DNA of 64,000 bases from Closterium sp. Naga37s-1 (lineage: Eukaryota > Streptophyta > Zygnematophyceae > Desmidiales > Closteriaceae), in the NCBI GenBank assembly GCA_947471745.1, contig CANJKZ010000410.1, positions 412,001 through 476,000 on the forward strand, given 5' to 3'. The notes under the pieces are model-generated. The model was given only the letters and a program-made list of their open reading frames with translations, was not told where the DNA came from and ran no database searches. Positions 1-8,912 of this stretch are shown piece by piece (position 1 is the stretch's first letter; each line of letters starts with the position of its first letter). The translations under genes were made by a program, and so were the position numbers.

Positions 1-686
1 CGGAAATCCTCTTGAAGGATAGCTCGCTTCACGTCTTCAAGCGAGAGGCGGGGCAAGTCGCGATTAAGGTTGATGATGAGCGAGGACCATGACTCTGGGA
101 GTAAGGCCAGCAACTTGGTCTTCTTTTGGAGCTCACTGTAGTTCAAATCAGCTCCCTCAAGCCGCGTCAACAAGTCGAAGAATTTTTGCACCCCTTCTTC
201 AACCGCTTCGTCTTCTTCAATTCGTAGTGCCGCCATTTGCCGTTCCAACACCACCGCTACCGCCGCTGTTGCAGGAGCATGTACACCCTTGAGAGCAGCC
301 CATGCCTTTGGTCCTTTCTCTGGTTCACGCTGGAATGGCTTGATGTGACGGATCTGACTGCTCCCCAACGCTTGCCCAAGTAAGAGATAGCCTTGTGCGC
401 TCTTCCGCACCCACGGGCTCTTCTCCGGGTCGTTCTCGGGGCGCTTCTCCGTTCCTTCCATCACCTCCAGCAGGTCATAGTGGTCAAAGATGTTCTCCAT
501 CTTGAAGGACCATTCAGCAAAGTTGTCACCGTTGAACTTGTCAAGCCCAAACACCCTAGGCTCATCCCTAGGTGGGCCAAGACTTGGTTGCATGGGCGCC
601 ATGGCTGAATCACGGGGTTGGCCTTGAGCTTGAGCTTCTCCACTGCCACCAGCACCTCTGCCACCCCTTTCCTCAGGTCCAGACAT
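1..686 (-). CDS. Copia gag (UBN2-like), truncated by window edge
   Basis: Reading down from an ATG at 686 the minus strand stays open to base 1, about 228 codons, and continues outside the window. A Gly/Gln-rich head is followed by a gag pattern typical of plant Copia: FNGDNFAEW near residue 60, then KMENIF, a long helical region, FFDLLTRLEG, and LLALLPESW with SLEDVKRAILQ at the edge. This arrangement is the capsid-like UBN2/DUF4219 gag of Ty1/Copia elements, which packages element RNA in cytoplasmic particles. It differs in sequence from the gag of the main Copia lineage in this window. The primer site lies only about 20 bases upstream. No zinc knuckle is reached before the window ends. Confidence 0.8.
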   Translation of the reverse strand, partial: MSGPEERGGRGAGGSGEAQAQGQPRDSAMAPMQPSLGPPRDEPRVFGLDKFNGDNFAEWSFKMENIFDHYDLLEVMEGTEKRPENDPEKSPWVRKSAQGYLLLGQALGSSQIRHIKPFQREPEKGPKAWAALKGVHAPATAAVAVVLERQMAALRIEEDEAVEEGVQKFFDLLTRLEGADLNYSELQKKTKLLALLPESWSSLIINLNRDLPRLSLEDVKRAILQEDF

Positions 687-706
687 TGTCGAAACTGCTC
701 CAAGGG

Positions 707-718
707 CCTCTGATACCA
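707..718 (-). other. Primer binding site (tRNA-Met type)
   Basis: On the minus strand this reads TGGTATCAGAGG, close to the plant Copia primer site TGGTATCAGAGC that pairs with the 3' end of initiator tRNA-Met. It lies between the gag start and the putative LTR. Confidence 0.75.
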
Positions 719-720
719 CT

Positions 721-1420
721 TGTTATAGTCACAATAGGCTTGAATGTGCCTAAAACGAAAGATAGAGAGCACAGACGGATTTCTGCACAGTGGCTTCAAA
801 CGTTGATAGCTTTCTGCTCACAGCTGCAAATGACTTGATTCAAATTGGATCTGGAGCGTCTTCACGTCTTCTACAATTATCAATTTAGATTGCACGATTT
901 GATAAAGAATTGACGATACAGCGTCAGTTTGAACGAACGGTACTATGGCAGCCACTATAGTCTTAGAACACAAGATAGGAAGAGTTACGAGTTGGGAATG
1001 ACTCCCAGCTCCTACAAACCCCAAGAGCCGAGGTACAGTGATGTGGAACAGTGCCACACTGTCCCCAACCACGAAGGGTCTCGAAACTACCCTTCACTAG
1101 GGCCTACACCAAGTGAAATGTTACACTACACAAAGTAATGTAACTATCTTCAATATCTTGAGGTGTACCCTTTTTGGCGAGCTTCGAAATCACTTGAGGC
1201 TTGACACCAAGGCTCGGGCTCTTCATCACAAACTCATCCTTGAGTTCTTGATGGGTCTGCTGCACACACCTGCGACACGCCGAACGTTCGACACAGGACA
1301 AAATAGAAACCGCGCACGACAAAATAGAAACCGCGCGCGAGACACAAACGACCGCGTAACACGCGTCTAGCGATAACTCGCTATTGACTCGACACACACA
1401 CTCGACATCATGACTCAACA
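721..1420 (-). repeat. Putative 5' LTR, about 700 bp
   Basis: The minus strand begins TGTTGAG at 1420 and ends with ATAACA at 721, giving TGTT/AACA inverted tips, two bases from the primer site. It contains a direct repeat of about 20 bp (around 1303-1345, core ACAAAATAGAAACCGCGC). The partner LTR lies outside the window, so the boundaries are inferred from the tips and the primer site only. Confidence 0.5.
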
Positions 1421-1502
1421 TTCACACACAATTATAAGCATGAAATATATATTATCCCATGCCCTCATACCATTCCATACACACACACATTCACGCACAC
1501 GG

Positions 1503-1540
1503 ACAACAAGCCGAGTGCAAACCGTAGGGTTGCACCAACA
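1503..1540 (+). repeat. Left arm of a 37-nt inverted repeat
   Basis: This stretch is the reverse complement of 7066-7102 with one or two differences (core GCAAACCGTAGGGTTGCACC). The unit is itself partly palindromic (TGCAA...TTGCA). Both arms mark points where the reading frames of one broken Copia stop. Sequence outside and inside the arms differs. Confidence 0.6.
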
Positions 1541-3268
1541 AACCAAGGGGGGTGGGTCTACCTGAGAAACACCTGAGGGAGCAGGACTTTGTGGGGGGAG
1601 GGGGTCGACCGGGGGGGGACTGGTACCAGGAAGAGAGGTGCGAGGGGGACAGGGTGGGACGCGTGCGGGTGAAGCCTGTAATAACAGACAGACTCGTCAA
1701 AGGTGACATCCTGGGAGGAGAAGACTCGACGCAAGCTCGGGTAGTAGAACTGCCACTGCGGGGCGTCGCTGGGGAAGCCAAGGAAGACGCAGCGAAGAGT
1801 GCAAGGAGAGAGCTTGCTCGCAGTGGAATCGCTAACAAGGGAGAGCGCGCCCCAGACCCGAAACACCAACGCATCGCCAACCTTCCCCGTCCAACGGAGT
1901 GCGGGCGAGGTCTCTGGCAAAGAGATACGGGGCCAAAGGTTGAGCTGATGCGCGGCGTATCGGACCGCAAACGGCCACAGAAAATGGGGAGCAGCCGCAT
2001 GGATCGTGGAGGTACGAGCAACCTCCATGATCAAGACAATGCGTCACTCAGTAATCCCATTTTGCTGAGGAGAGGCCGAAAGTGCAACGACTGGTGGATG
2101 CCCTCGTCTCGACAGAATTCAGCAAGGAGGCCAAAAGAGAACTCACAGCCCCTGTCAGAGTGCAGACGCAGGACTGGTAAGTCCCAACTAAACCGATCGC
2201 GCAGCTGGCGACGAGTAGCACAGATCCAGGGGGTCAAAACACTGCTGACGTCCACCTTGCAACGCAAGGGAAAGACAGTGGTGTAGCGTGTGTAGTCGTC
2301 AACAACCAGCTTGAAGTAGCGCTCCTGGTCCGTTCCACCGACGGGGGCCGGGCCCCAAACGTCCATGTGGAGAGTCTGCAGAGGAGCAGTGGTTGGAGGA
2401 AACTTGGAGGAGTGAGGAGCGGCGCGCTGCCGCCCCTCGACGCAGGGAAGGCAGAGCGGTGCAGGCGAGCGCGGGAGGGAGGGAAGAGACCTGGGAAGCC
2501 CCGAGAAAGGGAGACGGGAGTGCATGCTGCGGAGACGCGGCAGTGAGGGGTGACCAAGGCGGTGGTGCCAGAGGAGAGTCTGGTGGGAGAGTACCCGACA
2601 CGAGCAGGACGCTGCAAGCTGACCAGACGGAGAGACCTGACTCGACGCAGTCACCTGACCTTACTCAGCCACCTATGCAGACGCGGTGGTCAGTGTGTAC
2701 AGACTAGACCCAGGCCGTCGAGTAAGTGTAGCTAGGTGACGGCCAGTCCGAGAGCACGTACAGATCGCCACACGCTGCCCTCCTGGAGTAAAGGTGTCAA
2801 CCCATACATCCTGAAGAGCAGTGTTGCTCACCAATTTCGTGGAGAACGTGGGGAGGTGGAGACCTGACAGAGAACTGCAGGGGACTGCTAGACACGGAAG
2901 GACAGTGGAGGCTCGTGCGACTACTGGGCCCCCAGTGGGGTCGGCGAGTGAGACTGTACCGGTGCAGCTAGTGGTGTGAGTGTGGTGCAGTCACAAAAGA
3001 AACAACGAGACGCGCCTGAGTCAAATGTGAAAGTGTGAAGGGCCTGAGCGGAGGCAGCAGACTCACTAGCACCTGCGACCGACGACTCACGAGCACCTAG
3101 TGCTGCAGCAGACTCAATAGCACCTAGAGCAGCAGCAGCGACACCAGCATCACCAGGTACACACGAGTAACACGCACCCTCATCACTATGCTCAGTCACA
3201 TACATAGCATAGATAGCCTTGTTGATTTGAACAAATTCAAGAGCATACTGCGGAGATAACTCTATCAA
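1541..3268 (-). pseudogene. Copia pol relic (protease-integrase)
   Basis: Read from 3268 downward: a protease segment with FDSGASRCFF near 3020, a broken stretch, then GAG-pre-integrase (LLWHHRLGHPS near 2570) and an integrase core (LHMDVWGPAP, VVDDYTRYTTVFPL, LHSDRG), continuing in another frame as MEVARTSTIHAAAPHFLWPF and the integrase C-terminus to about 1560. At least three frame changes occur, and the usual SPQQNG(I/V)AERR block is scrambled (RPLLSKMGLLSDA), so the catalytic Glu is lost. RT and RNase H are absent; homology stops at the inverted repeat. Gag pieces of what is probably the same element lie at 7103-7584 and 14886-15073. Confidence 0.75.
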
Positions 3269-4200
3269 CGGGAGCTAGACTACGGGCTAGGCACGGGGTA
3301 GGAGGGATCTCTGCGTTCGTTCACTTAGTCGTTCTCTAGCACTTGTGCGTTCACAGGGCAAAACCGCGAGAGTTTCACTAGCAAAAGTTGAGAACAGAAA
3401 AAAATGGTACAATCAAGTTGGAAAGAAAATACTACATCAGAGCTAGCATGCAAGCAGGTCGACTGCCAGCGCAGCATGGTCGACTGCGTTCCAGCACGAC
3501 TTGTTTGACCGCGCTCCAGCAGTGCAAAGTTGCGGCTTGCCAACACTACAAGTCGACGGCGTGCCAGCGTTGCATCCGCAGAATAGCAGCGCACCTGCTC
3601 CACAAGTGCTCGCAGATGATTGGCGCGCCGTGCCTTGTTACCTGCACAGCGCACACACCAAATCAACCTTGCGCTGACGACTGCACCTGATCAGCCACGT
3701 CGACCTCGGGATACCACACCGAGGTCGGCCTCGTCGCTAACACCTGGGCGACTGTCGCGTGCCTCCGTAGAACTTCGTCGCCCGGGTAACTTGGTCGATC
3801 GGGCAACCATCTCGTCGACCAACTTCTCCTTGTGCCCGTCGACATGCTACTCGACGTCCCCCCCTGTCGAGGTCGACGTCGGCCCCTCCTCCGTCGACCA
3901 CCAGGTCGACCACCCCAAAGTCGGCACCCAGAAGTCGACACCAATGCAATGGCCCCCGCGCAGGTCGACCAGCTCGCCCACTGCTGCAGGTCGGTTGCAC
4001 TCCCCCGTACACCCGACCACAAGTTCGGCACCGCCCAAGCGAAGACGGGGCCACAACCAACTCTCGTTGACACTCCCCTGCTGCGTTCACGCTTGGACCT
4101 CCAGCCCACACGGCAGTACTCCTCGGAGGATAGCTTGTCGGCGTGCACCCAACACACAGCACGCCAGTCACTGCACCAGCCATGCATGAGGGCATGGCAC
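3269..4200. other. GTCGAC-rich non-coding stretch
   Basis: No coding homology seen. It lies downstream of the deleted Copia at 4201-7065 and probably includes that element's 3' untranslated/LTR part, though no LTR pair could be matched. GTCGAC recurs about eleven times between 3459 and 3970, far above chance. Open frames here are compositional. Confidence 0.4.
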
Positions 4201-7065
4201 CTACTGCTGCACGTCGTTTCCGCCGTCTCCCACGTTGGCCAAGCACACCTGGCCAATTGCGACGGAGCACCGGTTGAAGGCCGGATAGTGCATCGCCTTC
4301 GACAGGAAGTCGGTTGGTTGCTCAGCGGTCGGGATGTACCTTAGCGAAAACTTCCCGCGCTTCACCATGTGCTGCAGCCATGCCCGTCGCCTCTCCATGT
4401 GCTTGAGGTTGCCTGTCAACCCCATGCCCTCGGCAATCGTGATGGCCGACTTGTTGTCCATCCAAAGAATAGTCGGCGTCCCAGCGTCCAGCTGCCAGAA
4501 CTCTGTAAGGAGGAAGCGGAGGTGGCGTCCCTCCTTGCCAGCTTCCGTGGCTGCCACATACTCCGACTCGGTCGACGACAGCGTCGCGCACTTGATGCGC
4601 TGGCTCGACCAGGAGACTGCGGCCCCTCCGTAGACGAACACGTAGCCGCCCGTGCTTGTCTCGTTCTGCTTGTCAGCGGCGTCGTCGGCGTCCATGTAGC
4701 CGACTAGCTTCAGCGACTCAGGTCCACCGCCGAACTCCAGGGTGGTGCCGCGCGTGTTGACGAGGTAGGCGAGGCAGCGGTCAACCTCGCGCCAGAGTTA
4801 GTCGCTCCTCACTGTGAGGCTGCTGCCAAGCTTGTTGCGCGTGAAGGCGATGTCCGGCGTTGTCGTCGTCACCGCGAAATGCAACGAGCCGACCTTCCGC
4901 CGGTACTCCTCCTCTTGGGGTTCCTGCGCCTCCTCATCGTCGAAGGTGAGCTCGGCGTAGGCGTCAACCGAGACTGGCGTCTTCAGGGTGCGCCCGGTCT
5001 GCTCCTCGTCGAGGAACTGCCGACGCAGCTTGTCGGCGTAGCTCTGCTAGTGCAGCCGCAGCTTCCTCGCCAACCTGTCGCGGACGATCTCCAGCCCGAG
5101 GTACTTCTGCATCGGCGAGATCTCGCGCAGCTCGAAGGCGGCCTCCAGCAGCTCCTTCAGCATCTCGGTGCTGCTGCTAGCGGCGAGAAAGTCGTCAACG
5201 TAGACCAGTACCCAGCAAGCCATCTTGTCGGCGTCCCTGAAGTAGAGCGCCGTGTCGACCTGGCTCTTCTTCCAGCCAGCGCCAATGAGCACATCGTTGA
5301 GAGCCTTGTACCACAGCAGTGGCGATGCTTCAGCCTGTAGAGGCTCTTCAGCAGCTTGCACACCCGACCGGTCCCGTCGTTGAAGTAGTCCGGCTGGTAC
5401 ATGTACAGCACCCGGTCGAGCTTGCTCTGCAGAAAGGCGTTCTTCATGTCGAGCTGCATCAGGTTGAGGTTGAGGACGGCGACAATGCTGAGGAAGATCC
5501 TCAGCGTGACGTAGCTGCTCACTGGCGAATACGTCTTGTCGTAGTCGGCGCCATACACCTGCGTGAAGCCCTTCACAACCAGCCTTGCCTTCTCGCATTC
5601 GAGGTGTCGTCGATGTGGTATTTCGTCGTCAACACCCACCGGTTCTTCATGATGTTCACCCCTGGCGGGCGTTCAACCAGCTCCCACGTCCCCATGCCGA
5701 TGAGGTTGCGGATCTCCTCTTCCATGGCGGCCTTCACCGCCACGCCCTTCCAGCTCGCCAGCGCCTCCTTCACCGTCATCGTCAAGATGTCCCAACGGTG
5801 CTCGGGGTCAGCGTGCATGTCGGGGTCGAGCTCCGGCAGCTCGTCATCGTCCTCAGTGTCGTCGTACGCCAGATCATCGGCATCCACATCGTACACCGTG
5901 GTGAAGGCAGCGGGGACGAAGAATTCAGGCGGCCTCCGAAGTCGGCCCGTACGCCCGACTTCCACCACGTCGCTGTCGGTAGACTCCTCAGCCTCCCCTC
6001 CATCGTCACTGTCATGGCTGCCGCCCTCAGCATCCTGTTGCACCATGGTCGGCGTCCCCGCCGACAGCTCCCCTAAAATCGGTTCCTTGTCGTCTCGCTC
6101 TTTGCCGCCTACAGCGGAGTCGGCGTCCATCGACGAGGTCGACTTGGTCGACTGCTTCTCCTTGCGCGGCTTGTTTCCTCCTCGACGGGGTCGACGGCTG
6201 CCAGACCTCCCGCGGCCTCCCTTGGCATTGTCGTCGTCGGACTCACTGCAGTTGGGGCACTCGAAGGAGAGGTGGTCGGGGTCGCCGCACAGCCAGCACT
6301 CCTGACGTCGACTTCCTCCTCCTCGACCGCTGTCCTTGGCCGACTTCCTCTTGTCACTGCTACCACCGCCACCAGACTGCCCACGCTGCCCTTGTCGACC
6401 ACCTTGCTTCGCAGGGGCGACGTAGTTCACTTGTGCTAGGAGCTCCTGGGACCGTTCAGCCTCCTGCATCGCCTCATCCTGTAGGATGTACGAGGTCAAG
6501 GTGTCCTCGTTGAGCGTCGCCCGCGTGCTCGGCGCCATCGACAGCCGCTTCAGTAGGTTGCAGTTGCTCGAGAGTCCCTGCATGACGTGCGTGACGTACG
6601 ATGCCATTGAGTACTGCGCGCCGGCCATCCGTATGGTGGCGAGAATTCTCCGAGCTCGGTTGTAGTAGTCGGTCGCAGTCTCCTGGTCGCCCATCCGCAG
6701 GTGCGTCAGCTGCCCTTCCAGCTGGCCGATGAACAAGTCGTCGGTGACCTGGTAAGTCGACTTGATGAAATGCCACGCCCGGTGGCCGGCGTTGAGGTGC
6801 TCCCTGCACGACTTCAAGGCGATCTGCACGCCCGGCGAGCAGCACTGCGAGATGACCGTGAAGGTCAGCAACTACACAGCGCGAAACTCCGCACGCAGAT
6901 CGGGGTCCTCTGGCATCGCCACGGTACCGCGGGCAAAGCTTATCAGCCCGGCCATCTCCAACTGGGGCTCGATGGCTTCCTTCCAAGTGAGAATGTCGGG
7001 TCGACCGACCAGCAGAGGAGTGACCAAGATCCTGTCCGGCGTAAACTTGAAGTAGCCGTAGCTCG
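4201..7065 (-). pseudogene. Internally deleted Copia: gag joined to RT-RNase H
   Basis: From 7065 downward: gag start region (YFKFTPDRI, ILTWKEAI), a stop near 6876, then an open frame 6871-5573 with gag helices, a canonical zinc knuckle near 6290 (C-X2-C-X4-H-X4-C, CWLCGDPDHLSFEC), basic and acidic linkers, and directly the RT entry segment (GTWELVERPPG, NRWVL). Protease and integrase are missing and the fusion is in frame. After shifts near 5600, RT continues (LVVKGFTQVYG, MKNAFLQSKL, VYVDDFLAA), then RNase H ending at 4201 (SSTESEYVAATEAG, WMDNKSA). This is a different Copia lineage from the rest of the window. Confidence 0.75.
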
Positions 7066-7102
7066 TGTTGGTGCAACCCTACGGTTTGCATTCGGCTTGT
7101 TG
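7066..7102 (-). repeat. Right arm of the 37-nt inverted repeat
   Basis: Begins TGTTGGTGCAACCCTACGG and mirrors 1503-1540. It marks the abrupt end of gag homology (7103) of the older Copia and the start of the inner deleted Copia. Confidence 0.6.
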
Positions 7103-7584
7103 GGAGGGGGAACACCTCTCAAAGAAGGGCGTGCGAGGAGTGCCACGAACGGCACCTACAACAACTACACTAGTCTTAGCTGCAAGGTGGTGCTACTCGA
7201 GCAGTTCAACAGTGAGGTCTGTGGGGTCAAGTGCGAGAAAGTGGTCCTTGACTGCGCGAAGAGAGTCAGGGAGGCGGGTGACTATGAAGTAGAGAGTGAT
7301 GTACATCGGGGGGGGGTTCCTGTCAAGGAACTCAGCTGGGAGGGCAGCGCGGTAGCGAGCGTCACTAGTGCGAAGGTGGGTAACGAGGTCCTCTACTGAG
7401 GCAAAGGCGGACAGCTCGGGAAACAGGTAGGGCAGTAGAAGACGGCCTAGAGCAGCAGTGGCAGGGGAGGAGTAACGGGCGACTACAGCATCGTACAGTG
7501 CTTTAGCAATCTTGTGTTGTCCGAAGTGAGCGCATTCGGCTAACGGCAGGTGGTTGCGAATGGCTAAGCGAGCAGCAGCGTCAC
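7103..7584 (-). pseudogene. Copia gag middle part, old minus-strand element
   Basis: The minus strand encodes gag of the main lineage: NHLPLAECAHFGQHK, ALYDAVVARYSSPAT, LLPYLFPELSAF, a tract of nine G (plus strand) at the conserved NPPP-MYI position near 7310, VTRLPDSLRAV, and TPFFERC before the inverted repeat. The gag start lies at 15073; the two halves are separated by the complete Copia 7590-14880, whose target duplication is the last five bases before 7590. Confidence 0.75.
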
Positions 7585-7589
7585 GGGTA

Positions 7590-7717
7590 TGTCAAACATT
7601 ATCTATATGTTATTGTTGTGTAGGCTATAGTGGGTTAGCCTTTAGGGGGTACACAACTCTAGGGTTTCATACTTGTACTCCAATCTTTCATAGTTCAATC
7701 ACTTCTTGTTTCTGACA
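7590..7717 (+). repeat. 5' LTR (128 bp)
   Basis: Starts TGTCAAACATT and ends TTTCTGACA. It is identical to 14753-14880. TATATG lies about 15 bases in, and a GGGGGTACACAA...CTTGTACTCC inverted pair sits in the middle. Confidence 0.95.
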
Positions 7718-7772
7718 TGGTATTAAGAGCTTAGGTCCTAGTCCTAGGACGGCTTACCTAAGGGCCCACCGC
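7718..7772 (+). promoter_or_regulatory. Primer site and adjoining hairpin block
   Basis: TGGTATTAAGAGC (7718-7730) is a primer site two bases off the usual TGGTATCAGAGC. It is followed by a predicted stem: CTTAGGT pairs with ACCTAAG, with CCTAG/CTAGG nested inside, then GGGCCC. Equivalent blocks follow the primer site in seven other Copia copies here. Confidence 0.65.
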
Positions 7773-8312
7773 TAGAAGCGCCCTCGAGCGCTGCATCGAC
7801 TTAGCGCCCTCGTGCGCCTCTCTCCCTCCTGCTGCCCGTGCGCAGCTCGCTAGTGCCGCGCGCGGTCTTTTTTTTTTAGCGCGAGTAGCCCGCTATCGGC
7901 CCGTGCGTCGACCCCGAGCCGCCCGCGCGACCTGCGCCGCCCACGAGCAGCCCCCTAGCCGCCCGTCGACAACCGCCCAGGAAGTCGCGGCCCCACCTGT
8001 AGGCCGCCGCGACGCCCCCCCCTTAGGCCGCCGCCCTCGCGCTAGTCCGACCCACGCACAGCCACGGCCCGCCCGCTACAGCCGCCCACGCGCACGCCCC
8101 TCCCCTGGCTGCGCACCGCTGAGTAGCCCAACCCGAGCCGAGCCGCGCCGCCCGAACCGAGCCGCGCCGCCCGAACCGAGCCACGCCGCCCGAACCGAGC
8201 CGCGCCGCCTTGGCCGAGCCGCACCACCCTACTGTGCCCCACCTACTCCTTTTCCTGTTCCTACTGTGCTACTGCTACTACTGCTACTGTTCCTGCTGCT
8301 GCTACTGCCACT
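7773..8312 (+). repeat. GC-rich 5' leader with tandem repeats
   Basis: Untranslated leader between primer site and gag ATG. It is C/G-rich, with a roughly 20-bp unit (CCGAACCGAGCCGCGCCG) repeated near 8130-8230. Long Pro/Arg/Ala frames across it are compositional. Confidence 0.6.
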
Positions 8313-8912
8313 ATGGCCACTCCCTCTGTTCTCACCTTTGACGCTGAGGGCCGCCCGATTAAGTTTGAGGTTTGGTTAGATGACCTCCACCTGTTCCTTC
8401 AGATCACTGCCAAGGACGATGTTTCCCTCTATGACCACACGTCCGGCGCTGCTCCCGCACCTCCCACTACTGCTGACAGCACTGTTCGCTCCCAGTGGCA
8501 GACCCGTGATGCTCACGCTCGCCTAGCCGTTCGCAGCCACCTGCCGTTAGATGAGCGCAAGCACTTCGGCCAGCATAAGACCGCTAAGGAGCTGTACGAC
8601 GCAGTAGTCGCACGCTACTCCTCCCCTGCCACTGCTGCTATAGGCCGTCTCTCACTGCCCTATCTCTTCCCTGACCTGTCCGCGTTTGCCACTGTAGCTG
8701 ACCTCATCACCCACCTCCGTACCAGTGACCTCCGCTACCGTGCCGCGCTCCCCCCCGATTTCCTCGCCAAGAACCCCCCCCCCCCCCGATGTACCTCACA
8801 CTGTACCACCTTGTCACCCGCCTCCCTGACTCCCTTCGCACTGTCAGGGACCAGTTTCTCGCCCTCTCCCCCACTGACCTCACTGTCGACCTCCTTGAGA
8901 AGGAACTCCTAG
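8313..8912 (+). CDS. Copia gag N-terminal part
   Basis: The ATG at 8313 opens MATPSVLTFDAEG, the conserved gag start of this lineage (other copies begin MASLRVLTFD). It continues with VWLDDLHLFLQ, LFDHTSGAAPAPPTT-like residues and LALPYLFPDL-like helices. Homology leaves this frame at the run of C around 8776-8789 and continues one frame over at PP-MYLTLYHLVTRLPDS, so codons after about 8790 here (to 8912) are not real. Gag is the RNA-packaging structural protein. Either the element lost the frame through slippage in the C run, or the assembly miscounts it. Confidence 0.75.
   Translation: MATPSVLTFDAEGRPIKFEVWLDDLHLFLQITAKDDVSLYDHTSGAAPAPPTTADSTVRSQWQTRDAHARLAVRSHLPLDERKHFGQHKTAKELYDAVVARYSSPATAAIGRLSLPYLFPDLSAFATVADLITHLRTSDLRYRAALPPDFLAKNPPPPRCTSHCTTLSPASLTPFALSGTSFSPSPPLTSLSTSLRRNS

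Noticed and set aside
8776..8792. Claiming programmed frameshifting at the gag C run
   Set aside because: Run length differs between copies and homopolymer length is error-prone in assemblies, so the sequence alone cannot separate regulation from mutation or error.
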